A stretch of 64,000 nt of DNA, taken from NCBI RefSeq assembly GCF_019669905.1, contig NZ_AP019777.1:4796955-4860954 (forward strand), read 5' to 3'. Of this stretch, positions 9,259-18,419 are shown piece after piece. The stretch is from Methylomonas koyamae. Its GTDB lineage: Bacteria > Pseudomonadota > Gammaproteobacteria > Methylococcales > Methylomonadaceae. The notes under the pieces were generated by a model. The model did not search any database. It worked only from the letters and a program-made list of their open reading frames with translations, and was not told the origin of the DNA. The first letter of the stretch is position 1. Each line of letters starts with the position of its first letter. The translations under genes and the position numbers were made by a program.

Positions 9259-9574
9259 CCCCGAAGTCTGTGACCGGTTTGGTTTAAAGCCGCACACCAT
9301 TAGCGCGATTCAACGCGTATTTGCCAAATATCCGCAAGTCGAACGCGCGATTTTGTACGGTTCGCGCGCCAAGGGTAATTATCGGCCCGGTTCCGACATC
9401 GATTTGACGCTGTTCGGCGACAACTTAACCTACGCCGACCTATGCCGGATCGAAACCGAGATCGACGACTTACTGCTACCGTACACGCTGGATTTATCGC
9501 TTTACGATCAGATCGATAACACCGACTTGCGCGAACACATCCAGCGCGTCGGTCTGGTGTTTTACCCGCCCTGA
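9245..9574 (+). CDS. mntA: MntA-type nucleotidyltransferase antitoxin
   Basis: A 109-residue minimal nucleotidyltransferase. The signature G-S-R-A-K-G at 39-44 and D-I-D at 51-53 provide the nucleotide-binding Gly-Ser and two metal-binding aspartates. A third acidic position may lie in L-D-L-S near 81. In the HEPN/MNT family this protein neutralises the HEPN RNase by transferring AMP to its active-site Tyr. It overlaps the hepT gene and ends 12 bases before the convergent jetA stop, leaving almost no space for a terminator. All catalytic residues are present, in contrast with the deleted copy at 5404-5634. Confidence 0.87.
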   Translation: MTAISPEVCDRFGLKPHTISAIQRVFAKYPQVERAILYGSRAKGNYRPGSDIDLTLFGDNLTYADLCRIETEIDDLLLPYTLDLSLYDQIDNTDLREHIQRVGLVFYPP

Positions 9575-9586
9575 TCCGCTTTTGGC

Positions 9587-11041
9587 TTATCTGACAAATA
9601 TCACCCTAGGCAAGCGCGCCTGCTTGCTCACTTCCCGCCCCGCCTCATCCAAGGCCTGCCAAAAGATGATGTCTTCGGCGTTTTCATCGACGGTGGTTTT
9701 GAAGCTGTCGCCGCCGAGTTGCAGATAGGCGACGAGTTCCGCCAAGCCGTGTTGCAGCGGGCGGCTGCGGCAGAGTTCAGCCAGGGTGATTTGCGGTTTG
9801 TCTTGCAGGGCGTGGCGGATATGGCGGGCCAGTTGAGTTTTGTCGATGACGATTTGCGAGAATAGCGCGGTGGCGTCCAGGTCGTCGTCGCCGGTTTCCG
9901 GGATCAGGCTGGCGATGCGCGGCTTGACGGTCGGCGTGTGCAGCGGCCGTTCCATTGGCAGTTCGATGTCGGCAGCAGCTTCGGCGATGCTCATCACTTC
10001 GCCGGACGGTTGATTGTCGCGCAAAGCCAAGGCCTTGGCTTCGATGCCGTGCAGGATTTCCATGATGCGGCGGTTTTCCAACCAGGCCTGGTCGTCGAGG
10101 AAGCGGCGCAGTTGCTTGCTGAGTTCGGCGACGGTGCGCTGGGTGTGTTCGCCGGCTTCCAGCCAGTCGTAATGCACCCGGCGCAAGCGGGCCTCGGGGC
10201 GCAGTTCAGCCACCGGCTGCAAGGCCAGCACTTTTTCCAGCAAGGCCGATAATTCTTCCTGGCGGCGGCTGGACATCAGGAAATCCCGGAAGGCGCGGAA
10301 GCTGCGGCCCTGGTCGGAGTCGGCGATGGCGTCGCGCTCGCCCATGATGTCTTGCAGCAATTCGCCCTTGCCGCCTTCCCACAAGGCGATGCGCTCGCGC
10401 ACGCGACGGTCCAGGCCGCGAAAGTTATGCTCGACTTCGCGAAAGTCGCCGAGCAGTTCGCGGGCCAGCGCGGTGAATTGCAGAAAGCGGTCTTTCAAGG
10501 CGGTGTCGTCCAGCAAGGCAAGGTCCCCGGCCTCGGCTCTGGCTATTTCGGCGTCGATGTCGGCGCGGCGCTTGCGCAGTTCGGCGATACGGGTTTCCGG
10601 GTCGGTTTCGCTGCCTGCGCTGATTTGTTTGAGCAGTTCGAACAACGTTAATAAGCGCGACTCGGTGCCGACGAAGGCGCGCTCGGTCAGGCTGCCTAAC
10701 CAGGCGATGGCTTTTTCGGTAGCCGGCGTCAGATCGAAATAGGGTTCGTCGGAGCCTTGGCGGTAAAATTTGCGCAGCCAACCCTTGTCGTTGGCGGCCC
10801 AATCGTTCAGATAATCCAAAGCCGATTTGGGGAAGGCGTCGCCGCCCAGGCGCTCGCGCAGGCCGAACAACTCGTCCTCCAATGCTTCAGCCAAATCGGC
10901 CTGGGCGAGCAAACGCTGGTTGGGCGCGACGAAGGCCCGGTGCAGAAAGCCGGCGATCAGCGGCGCGTGGTCGGAGCGCAACAAGCGCCAGGCCGGATGG
11001 TTTTGTTTCAGCAATTCCAGCGTGGTGTAATCCAGGCTCAT
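9587..11041 (-). CDS. jetA: JetA, DUF3375 Wadjet subunit
   Basis: A 484-residue DUF3375 protein, the kleisin-type JetA subunit of Wadjet. Recognisable parts include the N-terminal winged-helix-like W-R-L-L-R-S-D-H-A-P-L-I-A-G-F-L-H-R-A-F. The R-L-L-T-L-F-E-L-L segment and the central charged helices with S-F-R-A-F-R-D-F-L also fit. Its ATG overlaps the rmuC stop by four bases (ATGA), so it is translated together with rmuC. Downstream on the same strand the expected jetB does not follow; 4.3 kb of other genes intervene, some in the opposite direction. Its length looks normal and the frame is intact. Confidence 0.86.
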   Translation of the reverse strand: MSLDYTTLELLKQNHPAWRLLRSDHAPLIAGFLHRAFVAPNQRLLAQADLAEALEDELFGLRERLGGDAFPKSALDYLNDWAANDKGWLRKFYRQGSDEPYFDLTPATEKAIAWLGSLTERAFVGTESRLLTLFELLKQISAGSETDPETRIAELRKRRADIDAEIARAEAGDLALLDDTALKDRFLQFTALARELLGDFREVEHNFRGLDRRVRERIALWEGGKGELLQDIMGERDAIADSDQGRSFRAFRDFLMSSRRQEELSALLEKVLALQPVAELRPEARLRRVHYDWLEAGEHTQRTVAELSKQLRRFLDDQAWLENRRIMEILHGIEAKALALRDNQPSGEVMSIAEAAADIELPMERPLHTPTVKPRIASLIPETGDDDLDATALFSQIVIDKTQLARHIRHALQDKPQITLAELCRSRPLQHGLAELVAYLQLGGDSFKTTVDENAEDIIFWQALDEAGREVSKQARLPRVIFVR

Positions 11042-12387
11042 GCCTCGTCACCTGCGTCCATTTGCTCAGTTAGGCTCTTGGGTAGTTTCTTTTTCACTTT
11101 GACGCCTAACTCTTCCAGGCTGCTGGCTTGCCTTAATAAATTGCCCTGGCCGCTGCTAAGTTTGTTGACGATGCCGTCATAGGTTTTTTGCACGGTGCCG
11201 AGTTGGTTGCCCAGTTTTTCGATGTCTTCGACGAAACCGCGGATTTTGTCGTACAGCGTGCCGGCCTTGTCGGCGATCTGGCGGGCGTTTTCGTTTTGTT
11301 GCTCGTAGCGCCAGATGTTTTGGATCGTACGCAGCGTCGCCAACAGCGTGGTCGGCGTAACCACGACTATTTTGTGTTCGAAAGCGTCGTTGAACAGTTT
11401 TTCGTCGCCTTGGAACGCGGCCATGAAGGCGGCTTCGATCGGCATGAACAGCAGCACAAAATCCAGCGAACGCAGGCCTTTTAGGCTGGAGTAATCCTTG
11501 CCGCTGAGGCCTTTGATGTGGGCGCGCACCGCTTCCACGTGCTGTTTCAAGGCCTCCGCGCGTTCGGCATCGTCTTCGCTGGAACAATACCGTTCGTAAG
11601 CAATCAACGAAACTTTGGAATCGATCACCACGTCCTTGTTGTCCGGCAGGCGGACGATCACGTCGGGTTTGAACAGGCGTTTGTCCTCATCGCGGTACGC
11701 GCCTTGGGTTTCGTATTCGATGCCCTTGCGCAGACCGGATTGTTCCAGCACTTTTTCCAGAATCATCTCGCCCCAGTTGCCTTGCGCTTTGTGGTCGCCT
11801 TTCAACGCGCGGGTCAGATTCAGCGCTTCCTGATTCATCTTGGCGGTATCGCGGCGTAGCGAGACGATTTCCTCGCGCAGCGAGATACGATCCTTGGTTT
11901 CGTTGTCGTAAACGCTTTCCACCCGCTGTTTGAACTCGCCGAGCTGTTGCTTCAGCGGTGCCACCAGGGTTTCGATGCTGGTTTTGTTATGCTCGACGAA
12001 CTGCTTGCCGCGCTCTTCGAAAATCCGATGCGCCAGGCTTTCGAATTGGGCCTTGAGTTGATTTTCGGCGTCCTGCAGCAAACGGATTTTTTCTTCGTTA
12101 TGCTTGTGCTGCTCCTGCTGGCGGGTATTGAGTTCGGCGTTTTCGGTTTTCAATGCCAGCAATTGTTGTTGCAGGGCTTGCAACTCGGACTCGCGTTGAT
12201 TCAGCAAAGCCAGGCGTTCCTCGGCCACCGCCAGTTTTACGCTTTGCTGCTGCAATTGCTGTTGCTGCCGCTCGATTTGGCCAAGCAAGTCCCGCTGGCG
12301 TTTGTTAGCCAGCCAAGCACAAACTAAATAACCCAACAACATCGCCAACGGTAATGCGGCCAATACCATGCCTATGTTCATTTCCAT
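11038..12387 (-). CDS. rmuC: RmuC family DNA recombination/nuclease-like protein
   Basis: The protein is about 449 residues from the chosen ATG at 12387; an upstream in-frame start at 12423 would add 12. An N-terminal membrane segment (L-A-A-L-P-L-A-M-L-L-G-Y-L-V) is followed by a glutamine-rich coiled coil over roughly residues 25-130 and the RmuC domain. That domain contains G-N-W-G-E-M-I-L and D-V-V-I-D-S-K-V-S-L, the PD-(D/E)xK-like core. RmuC limits inverted-repeat recombination in E. coli. Here it is the first gene of a unit that leads by a four-base overlap into jetA, an unusual link between RmuC and Wadjet. Confidence 0.88.
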   Translation of the reverse strand: MEMNIGMVLAALPLAMLLGYLVCAWLANKRQRDLLGQIERQQQQLQQQSVKLAVAEERLALLNQRESELQALQQQLLALKTENAELNTRQQEQHKHNEEKIRLLQDAENQLKAQFESLAHRIFEERGKQFVEHNKTSIETLVAPLKQQLGEFKQRVESVYDNETKDRISLREEIVSLRRDTAKMNQEALNLTRALKGDHKAQGNWGEMILEKVLEQSGLRKGIEYETQGAYRDEDKRLFKPDVIVRLPDNKDVVIDSKVSLIAYERYCSSEDDAERAEALKQHVEAVRAHIKGLSGKDYSSLKGLRSLDFVLLFMPIEAAFMAAFQGDEKLFNDAFEHKIVVVTPTTLLATLRTIQNIWRYEQQNENARQIADKAGTLYDKIRGFVEDIEKLGNQLGTVQKTYDGIVNKLSSGQGNLLRQASSLEELGVKVKKKLPKSLTEQMDAGDEA

Positions 12388-12510
12388 TTTGAGTTCTCGT
12401 GCAATCAAACCAGCGGCTGACAAACGGCTGGCGTCCGCGCTACAGCGGAACCTGCCTGACGGTATTGCCGCGCTCGCTGAAATGGCGTTAATTGGTTGGT
12501 TCCCATCGTT

Positions 12511-13293
12511 TTATCGGGGGTTGATCGACAAATCGCCGATTGTAAAACCGATATCGAAACCCTCACCTTTGCCGATTAATACCAACGAGATTTCGCCACG
12601 GGTCAAGACCTGGCGGTCGATGGAGTTGTTGAATCCGAAATGGCTGCCCAACGAGATATAGTCGCCGAATATTTCGCTAAGGTATTTGACGTCGGTGAAA
12701 TAACCTTCGCCTTCGATCGAGGAATAGCCGATGGTAAAACCGATGCTTTTGGAAGACAGTGCGACCAGTGCCTTTTCGCCGTTGCGGCAGGTTATTTCGC
12801 CGCTGCCGTCGTATTGTTTATAAGCCAGAGCAAATCCCTCCAGCTTGTATTTCATGGTACAGGTGCCCAATTTTTTTTCGCCAAACTGGACATTGATATC
12901 GGCGTGGCCGGTCTGATCCGCCGTCGGCGTTTGCGGCGCTGCCGGAGTTGGTGCCGGCTGGGCTGGCGGTGCCTGGTCGAGCGGATGGGTAATGAATTCG
13001 GCATAACCGATACCCGGAAAGGCAACCGCCAACACAGCAGCGTGAATCCAACCGGGAATCGTAGACCTGCTAACGCTCGAACATTCGGCCGCGGTTTTGA
13101 AAAAGGAACCGTTGTTCGAGACCAGCTTGGCGGAGTCTGGTAGCGACCGCCCCACAACCGATTGCTGCCGAAGGTTATTGATACTCCGGCTAAACAGTTC
13201 GGCGCCGCGAATCAGTGCAGGGCTCGAATAAAGCTTGGATATGGGTAAATCAGATAAGCGTCGGCCGCCTCCAATTTGCAGTATGTCCATCAT
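12511..13293 (-). CDS. hypothetical exported protein
   Basis: A 260-residue protein without a family I can name. The first 80 residues are not hydrophobic. A segment near 83-98 (I-H-A-A-V-L-A-V-A-F-P-G-I-G-Y-A) looks like a signal-peptide core or membrane anchor ending at A-E-F. A Pro/Ala/Gln-rich linker follows at about 105-127. Last comes a beta-rich domain of repeated G-x-G-x-I/F strands with two cysteines (T-C-T-M and I-T-C-R) that could form a disulfide. The glycine-rich beta pattern faintly resembles DUF992-type periplasmic proteins. The true start may be further downstream than the ATG at 13293. It precedes rmuC with an 87-base or longer gap. Confidence 0.5.
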   Translation of the reverse strand: MMDILQIGGGRRLSDLPISKLYSSPALIRGAELFSRSINNLRQQSVVGRSLPDSAKLVSNNGSFFKTAAECSSVSRSTIPGWIHAAVLAVAFPGIGYAEFITHPLDQAPPAQPAPTPAAPQTPTADQTGHADINVQFGEKKLGTCTMKYKLEGFALAYKQYDGSGEITCRNGEKALVALSSKSIGFTIGYSSIEGEGYFTDVKYLSEIFGDYISLGSHFGFNNSIDRQVLTRGEISLVLIGKGEGFDIGFTIGDLSINPR

Positions 13294-13654
13294 GACGCTC
13301 CGATCAATATGGTAGGAAAATGCCGGCCGCTATCGACAAACTGCGAGCTTCGCCCGGCCGACAGTCGGCTGTTTAAAATTGCCGGGTACTTTACTCGAAA
13401 GGACGTAAAAAAGTGACAACGCACCGTTTATCGAAGGGTTGATCGGCCATTAGAGCCTAGCCGATTGCGTAGGCAAATCGAGTGTGAAAGCCAACCGTTG
13501 CATCAGGTTGCGACCAAGACAAAAGCGGGTGGCGGCGGCATTTGCTGCCGCCGCCTAGCCTACCCAGGCAAATTGATAGCATCTTCGCCAACGAGTTACC
13601 GCGCCGAATAAGTTTATCTGACAGAGCCCAGACTCTCGCCCCGGTAACCGGCCA
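13294..13654. other. intergenic region between two minus-strand genes
   Basis: About 360 bases without a credible gene. It contains one strong GC-rich hairpin (13531-13555, listed separately) and otherwise no recognisable repeat, RNA gene or operator. The 95-codon plus-strand frame overlapping its end is antisense to the hydrolase gene and is not supported. Confidence 0.5.
13531..13555 (-). terminator. probable terminator of the pectinacetylesterase-like gene
   Basis: A perfect 10-bp inverted repeat (GGCGGCGGCA / TGCCGCCGCC) with a 5-base loop lies about 100 bases past the stop of the minus-strand hydrolase. On that strand it is followed shortly by a CTTTTGT stretch. The U-run is imperfect, so this is a likely but not certain intrinsic terminator. 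Confidence 0.5.
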
Positions 13655-14902
13655 TTACGGTGTGCCGAAGCTTCTGGCCAAACAGGCCAATACCCCTTCC
13701 TGGGTTAAATTTTGTTCGCCGCAATCCACGCCCGGCGTACAACTCAGATTTTGCCAATCGGCATTGTCGTTGGTGACGATAGCCTTGGCCCAATCCACGA
13801 AGCGGATGCCGTTCAGCGCCGATGTATAAAACTCGTCGAACCGGAATATCGTATGGTTGCAACCGGGGTCGATGTAAGCCCGGTAGTTTTTCGGCAATGC
13901 GGCTTTTAATCCGCCGGCGATTGTATTCATTCTGGTACTCCAGCTGCCGAAACCGGAGAGTTGATCGGCTGGGACACCGTCGTTTTGTTCCATGATATTC
14001 AAGAACAATTTTTGCACCACATCGTAAGCCGTCGTGTATTGCGCAAAACGTTCTTTGGGGTATTGCGCTGCCAGGGTTCTGTAGGCTCTCGGCAAGAAAT
14101 CGGTTGCCGGAGCGGACGGCAAGGTTTTGAATATCGGATGCAAGTTGGTGTTGATGTTCCATCCCGAGTTAGGGCCGAATACGCCGGCCGCCAGAAAGCC
14201 GTCGGTAATAACCCCCATGCCGCCGTCGCTGAGTAACGAGACCTTGGCGTCCTTGCCCAACAACTTTTGGACCCAGGGATAATTCAATGCCGCGCCGTAA
14301 GAACCGGCACTGGAACCGGCCACCAAGATCTTGTCGATTTCTATGCGGCCGGCGTGCAACGGGCTGAATTTGTTTTTCCGCTCGCGTTTAAAGTAATCCA
14401 CCACATAAAGAAAGTTGTCGAAGCCGCGGTGTTTAATGGCTACCGCGTCGGTCGGATCGGGATTGAACGGATTTTGGTAAACCGTATCCTTGGAACCTAA
14501 AAATACGTCGCCGGTACAATACGATACAAACACCATGGTCCAATTTTTATATGGATTATCCGGATCTTCGGCGTTTAATAATCCAGCCATTTTATTAGGA
14601 TTATTGGCATCCACATCGGCATCTGGCACATAGGTAGACTGCATGGAACAGGTACCGTAGTTCCAACAGGCGCCTCCACCGTTGAAATACAGCAACACCT
14701 TGTCGGCCTTACCCGGCTTTACGTAAAAAGAGTAAGGTTGGCCGAATGCGCAACTGGGTGTGACCAGCTTTTGCGAATCGCCGACTTTTACCGGATATTG
14801 ACCCGGAGTTACTTCGACTTTTTGCCAGAGGTCCGTCGCCTGAGTGGCGGCGGCAAAACCCAGCAAAACGGCAAGTGCCGCGTTTGATACAAATGGCTTC
14901 AT
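13655..14902 (-). CDS. pectinacetylesterase-family (PAE/Notum-like) secreted hydrolase
   Basis: A 415-residue protein with a signal peptide (A-A-L-A-V-L-L-G-F-A-A-A-T-Q-A-T, cleavage about residue 22). It has the PAE/Notum alpha/beta-hydrolase pattern: oxyanion-hole F-N-G-G-G-A-C-W near 73-80, nucleophile in G-S-S-A-G-S with Ser198, and a late G-C-N-H-T-I-F supplying the His. Several cysteine pairs suit an exported enzyme. Bacterial members hydrolyse acyl or acetyl esters, and the true substrate is unknown; pectin is unlikely to be implied by the name alone. An A-G-G-A-A-G motif precedes the ATG. It appears to be a single-gene unit, with a hairpin downstream. Confidence 0.8.
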   Translation of the reverse strand: MKPFVSNAALAVLLGFAAATQATDLWQKVEVTPGQYPVKVGDSQKLVTPSCAFGQPYSFYVKPGKADKVLLYFNGGGACWNYGTCSMQSTYVPDADVDANNPNKMAGLLNAEDPDNPYKNWTMVFVSYCTGDVFLGSKDTVYQNPFNPDPTDAVAIKHRGFDNFLYVVDYFKRERKNKFSPLHAGRIEIDKILVAGSSAGSYGAALNYPWVQKLLGKDAKVSLLSDGGMGVITDGFLAAGVFGPNSGWNINTNLHPIFKTLPSAPATDFLPRAYRTLAAQYPKERFAQYTTAYDVVQKLFLNIMEQNDGVPADQLSGFGSWSTRMNTIAGGLKAALPKNYRAYIDPGCNHTIFRFDEFYTSALNGIRFVDWAKAIVTNDNADWQNLSCTPGVDCGEQNLTQEGVLACLARSFGTP

Positions 14903-15273
14903 AGTTTCTTCCTATATTTTCTGGAATTGAGCGGAAATTCGCCTTGCGGCCTATTCGGCGTCCGGCTAACGTTCAAGTGTAGTCCGCTATACCGCGAGCT
15001 AAGGGATGAAACTGGGAACTACTGATTTTCATTACCAGAACCGGCGTGGGCGCCGTTCAAGGCATCGCCGCGTTTTCGGCGAAGTTAGCCGGGAACTGCT
15101 CGACATTGGTGCAAATTGGCCGCTGGCATTGGTTGAGATAAACCTATACGGTTTAATCCAAAACCGCCGGACCGCGAATGGTTGTTAATTTTCAAAGCCT
15201 TGTAAACGGAATGAAAATTTGGCGCAGTTTTGGCTTGGCTGTAGTGGATTCGAACCGACTATCTGGATACCCA
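14903..15273. other. intergenic region between divergent genes
   Basis: About 370 bases between the divergent hydrolase and PAP2 genes, so promoters for both are expected here. A 60-codon plus-strand frame (15006-15188) has no recognisable features and is arginine-rich noise. I see no repeat or riboswitch-like structure. Confidence 0.4.
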
Positions 15274-15978
15274 ATGGCAACATCGAAACGCCATCACTGC
15301 GAATTAACCGTTCTGGCCGCACTTGCCGCGGCTACCACCCTCGTATTTTGGTTTACCAATTTGGACCGGTGGGCGGCCGGTTTATTTTTTTATCCGGGCA
15401 ACGCCAGCGGCGTTTGGCCCAAACAGGACTGGTGGTTTTGGCGAGTTCTGTACGATTACGCATTTCCGTTCACGATCACGGCCGGTGCATTTGCCCTGCT
15501 GGCTTACCTATTCAGTCATTTGCACGACGACTTCCGCAGTTTTCGCCGCCAAGCCATGTATATCTTGCTGGTCATTGCGATAGGCCCAGGGCTGGTCGTC
15601 AATCTGATCGTCAAAGACCATTGGGGGCGGCCGCGGCCGGTGCATACCAAGGAATTCGGCGGGGAATACAACTACGTGCCGCCGGCAAAATTAGGCCATA
15701 GCCCGGATAAGTCTTTCGTCTGCGGCCATTGTTCGGTCGGATATGCGTTTTTTGCCCTGTATTTTTTAACGCAAAATTACAAAACGTTTTATTTGCTGCT
15801 GACGTTGGGCTTGGCGTGGACCATGGGTTTTACCCGGATGACAGCCGGCGGCCATTACCTGTCCGACATTCTCTGGTCCGGCTATCTGGTGTTTTTGGTG
15901 GCTTATGCTTTGTATTACGGCTGGTATCTGCGCGACAAACCGGTAACGGTACTCGAACGGAAAACCGCCACCGGTTAA
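15274..15978 (+). CDS. PAP2-family membrane phosphatase
   Basis: About 234 residues from the ATG at 15274; a longer frame from 15178 lacks support. Several membrane segments are visible (for example L-A-A-L-A-A-A-T-T-L-V-F-W-F and Y-I-L-L-V-I-A-I-G-P-G-L-V-V). The three PAP2 motifs are in order: K-D-H-W-G-R-P-R-P, then a G-H pair within F-V-C-G-H-C-S-V-G, then T-R-M-T-A-G-G-H-Y-L-S-D. The usual P-S-G-H is replaced by V-C-G-H. The enzyme should dephosphorylate a lipid phosphate such as undecaprenyl pyrophosphate, phosphatidylglycerol phosphate or a lipid A phosphate, with its active site facing the periplasm. Its stop lies 26 bases before the convergent sdaA stop. Confidence 0.85.
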   Translation: MATSKRHHCELTVLAALAAATTLVFWFTNLDRWAAGLFFYPGNASGVWPKQDWWFWRVLYDYAFPFTITAGAFALLAYLFSHLHDDFRSFRRQAMYILLVIAIGPGLVVNLIVKDHWGRPRPVHTKEFGGEYNYVPPAKLGHSPDKSFVCGHCSVGYAFFALYFLTQNYKTFYLLLTLGLAWTMGFTRMTAGGHYLSDILWSGYLVFLVAYALYYGWYLRDKPVTVLERKTATG

Positions 15979-15995
15979 CACTCCGGCTTAACCGG
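15971..15995. terminator. possible bidirectional hairpin between convergent genes
   Basis: CCGGTTAA and TTAACCGG form a perfect 8-bp inverted repeat with a 9-base loop exactly between the PAP2 and sdaA stops. No clear U-run follows on either side, so its role as a terminator is tentative. Confidence 0.35.
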
Positions 15996-16003
15996 ACTGC
16001 GGC

Positions 16004-17383
16004 TCAACATTCGATCAAGTTCACCGCCAAACCGCCGCGCGAGGTTTCCTTGTATTTGGTTTTCATATCGGCGCCGGTTTCGCGCATGGTCTTGATCACC
16101 TTGTCCAGCGACACGAAGTGTTTGCCGTCGCCGCGTAGTGCAATCCGCGCCGCGTTGATCGCTTTGACCGAGCCCATCGCATTGCGCTCGATGCAAGGCA
16201 CTTGCACCAAGCCGCCGACCGGATCGCAGGTCAAACCCAAGTTGTGCTCCATGCCGATTTCGGCGGCGTTTTCGACTTGCTCCGGCGTGCCGCCCAACAC
16301 TTCGGCCAAGGCGCCGGCCGCCATCGAACAGGCCACGCCGATTTCGCCCTGGCAACCCACTTCGGCTCCGGACAGCGAGGCGTTTTCTTTATATAAAATC
16401 GCGATGGCCGCCGCGGTTAATAAAAAGCGGATCACTCCGTCCTCGTTCGCGCCTTCGCAAAACTTCCAGTAATAATGCAGCACGGCCGGAATGATGCCGG
16501 CGGCACCGTTGGTCGGCGCCGTGACGACGCGGCCGCCGGCGGCGTTTTCTTCGCTGACCGCCAGCGCAAACAAATTGACCCATTCCATCGTGCCGACCGG
16601 CATGCTCGGGGTTTGCCGCGGAATTTCGCCGGTCAGTTGCCGATACAGGTTGGCGGCCCGGCGCCTGACTTTCATGCCGCCGGGCATGATGCCTTCCTGG
16701 TGCAGACCGCGTTCGACGCAGGCCTGCATCACCTGCCAAATATTCAATAGCCGCTCGCGGATTTGCGCTTCGTTCAGCCAGGCCTTCTCGTTGCTCATCA
16801 TTAAGTCGCTGATCGACTTGCGGTGAGTGGCGCATAATTTGAGTAAGCCGTCGCCGGTGTTGAACGGATAAGGCAAACAAGTATCGTCGTTGCTCAAGCG
16901 GTCGACCGCCGCTTCCGGTCCGGTTACGACGAAGCCGCCGCCGACCGAATAATAATCGGCCTGCACCAATTCGGCGCCGGATGCATCGAACACGGTCAGC
17001 CGCATGCCGTTGGAATGGTAAGGCAATACTTTGCGTTGAAACAGCAGATCGGATTTTTCGTTGAACGCCACCGGATATTGGCCCAGCAGCCGCACCGCAC
17101 CGGTCTCGCGGATCTGCGCCAGGCGTTGCGGAATCTGGTCTGGATCGACCGCATCCGGCATTTCGCCTTCCAAACCCAGCATGACTGCCTTGTCGGTGCC
17201 GTGGCCTTTGCCGGTGGCGCCGAGGGAACCGTATAGTTCGACCTGAATCCGACGGACTGCGCCGAGTAAGCCTTGTTGTTCCAAATTGCGGGCAAAGGCC
17301 ATTGCCGCCCGCATCGGTCCCACCGTGTGCGAGCTGGAAGGGCCTATACCGATTTTGAAGATATCGAAAACGCTGATTGCCAT
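16004..17383 (-). CDS. sdaA: L-serine ammonia-lyase, iron-sulfur
   Basis: A 459-residue single-chain L-serine dehydratase that converts L-serine to pyruvate and ammonia. The beta domain starts with [17 protein letters not shown]. The alpha domain carries the cysteines for the [4Fe-4S] cluster in [12 protein letters not shown] and [25 protein letters not shown] is also conserved. Length matches the fused one-subunit type found in gammaproteobacteria. It is a stand-alone minus-strand gene. No glycine riboswitch or other leader RNA could be recognised in the upstream 160 bases. Confidence 0.95.
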   Translation of the reverse strand: MAISVFDIFKIGIGPSSSHTVGPMRAAMAFARNLEQQGLLGAVRRIQVELYGSLGATGKGHGTDKAVMLGLEGEMPDAVDPDQIPQRLAQIRETGAVRLLGQYPVAFNEKSDLLFQRKVLPYHSNGMRLTVFDASGAELVQADYYSVGGGFVVTGPEAAVDRLSNDDTCLPYPFNTGDGLLKLCATHRKSISDLMMSNEKAWLNEAQIRERLLNIWQVMQACVERGLHQEGIMPGGMKVRRRAANLYRQLTGEIPRQTPSMPVGTMEWVNLFALAVSEENAAGGRVVTAPTNGAAGIIPAVLHYYWKFCEGANEDGVIRFLLTAAAIAILYKENASLSGAEVGCQGEIGVACSMAAGALAEVLGGTPEQVENAAEIGMEHNLGLTCDPVGGLVQVPCIERNAMGSVKAINAARIALRGDGKHFVSLDKVIKTMRETGADMKTKYKETSRGGLAVNLIEC

Positions 17384-17546
17384 GGTGATCGCCTGGGTTG
17401 GATAGAGCGGAAATTTGGGAAAAACTGGCTACTAAGACACGCCGGCAGTAACAAGCTTCCTCAACCGAGGTAACACCAAGCAATCATCGTACCGCGTACA
17501 GCAGCGAGAAACCGCAACGCCAAAGCCGGCTGGGCCAAACCTTAAA

Positions 17547-18287
17547 TTAAAGTTTCGACTTGGCAAACAGTGCGGCACCGACGATGCCGGCTTGGTTTAA
17601 AAATACGGCAGGTTTGACCGGCGTGTTCAATGCGAGTTGATCCTGGAATTTGTCGAACTTTTTACTGGCGCCGCCGCCGAGGATGATCAAGTCGGGCCAG
17701 AACAAGCGTTCCATCGCAGTCAAATAAGTATTGAAGCGCTTACCCCAGGTTTTCCAACCCAAATCCTCGATCTTGCGCGCCGCATCGGAGGCATAGCGTT
17801 CGGCTTTGATGCCGTTCTCCAAAAAAATATGCCCCAACTCGGTATTGGGCAATAAATTGCCGTCGGTAAACAGCGCAGTTCCCAGGCCGGTACCCACGGT
17901 AACCAACAACACCACACCGGATTGACCCACGCCGTGGCCGAAATGCATTTCGGCAAGCCCGGCGGCATCGGCGTCGTTGACGTTGAAACAAGCACAGGTT
18001 GTCGCTTCCGAAAATAATTTATCGATATCGGTTTGGATAAACTCCTTGGAGATGTTGGAGGCCGTCAAGGCGACGCCGTGTTGCACCGCAGCCGGAAAAC
18101 CGCAACCGACCGGCCCGTTCCAGTGAAAATGCACCACCAACTGCGCCAGTACCGCCGCAACCGCTTCCGGAGTAGCCGGCTGCGGCGTGTCGATACGATG
18201 CCGTTCCGATACTAATTCTCCGGTTTCGGTGTTGACTATCGCACCTTTGATACCGGAACCGCCAATATCCACGCCAAGTACCAGCAT
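17547..18287 (-). CDS. ppgK: polyphosphate glucokinase (ROK-type)
   Basis: A 246-residue ROK/ASKHA-fold kinase. The phosphate loop [10 protein letters not shown] is at 6-15, [10 protein letters not shown] near 104-113 provides the catalytic Asp, and G-T-G-L-G-T-A-L is the second phosphate motif. The W-x-K-R-F-N-x-Y-L segment and compact size are typical of polyphosphate-dependent glucokinases, which phosphorylate glucose with inorganic polyphosphate or ATP. An A-A-G-G-A-G Shine-Dalgarno precedes the ATG. It is transcribed away from the origin region and occupies the position next to dnaN where dnaA often lies. Confidence 0.88.
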   Translation of the reverse strand: MLVLGVDIGGSGIKGAIVNTETGELVSERHRIDTPQPATPEAVAAVLAQLVVHFHWNGPVGCGFPAAVQHGVALTASNISKEFIQTDIDKLFSEATTCACFNVNDADAAGLAEMHFGHGVGQSGVVLLVTVGTGLGTALFTDGNLLPNTELGHIFLENGIKAERYASDAARKIEDLGWKTWGKRFNTYLTAMERLFWPDLIILGGGASKKFDKFQDQLALNTPVKPAVFLNQAGIVGAALFAKSKL

Positions 18288-18419
18288 AAGTTCTCCTTGT
18301 AAAAATGATCCGATACCATTTTAGGCCAATCGGCGGGCTTACCGCTGGTTTATCAGTTCAAGATCCAAATCTGGCGGATGCCGACTTATAAACATTGTTG
18401 ATAAGCGTGTTGGCAAAAT

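Noticed and set aside
17384..17546. Riboswitch or leader RNA before sdaA
   Set aside because: The 160 bases upstream show no paired core resembling a glycine, SAM or other known leader.
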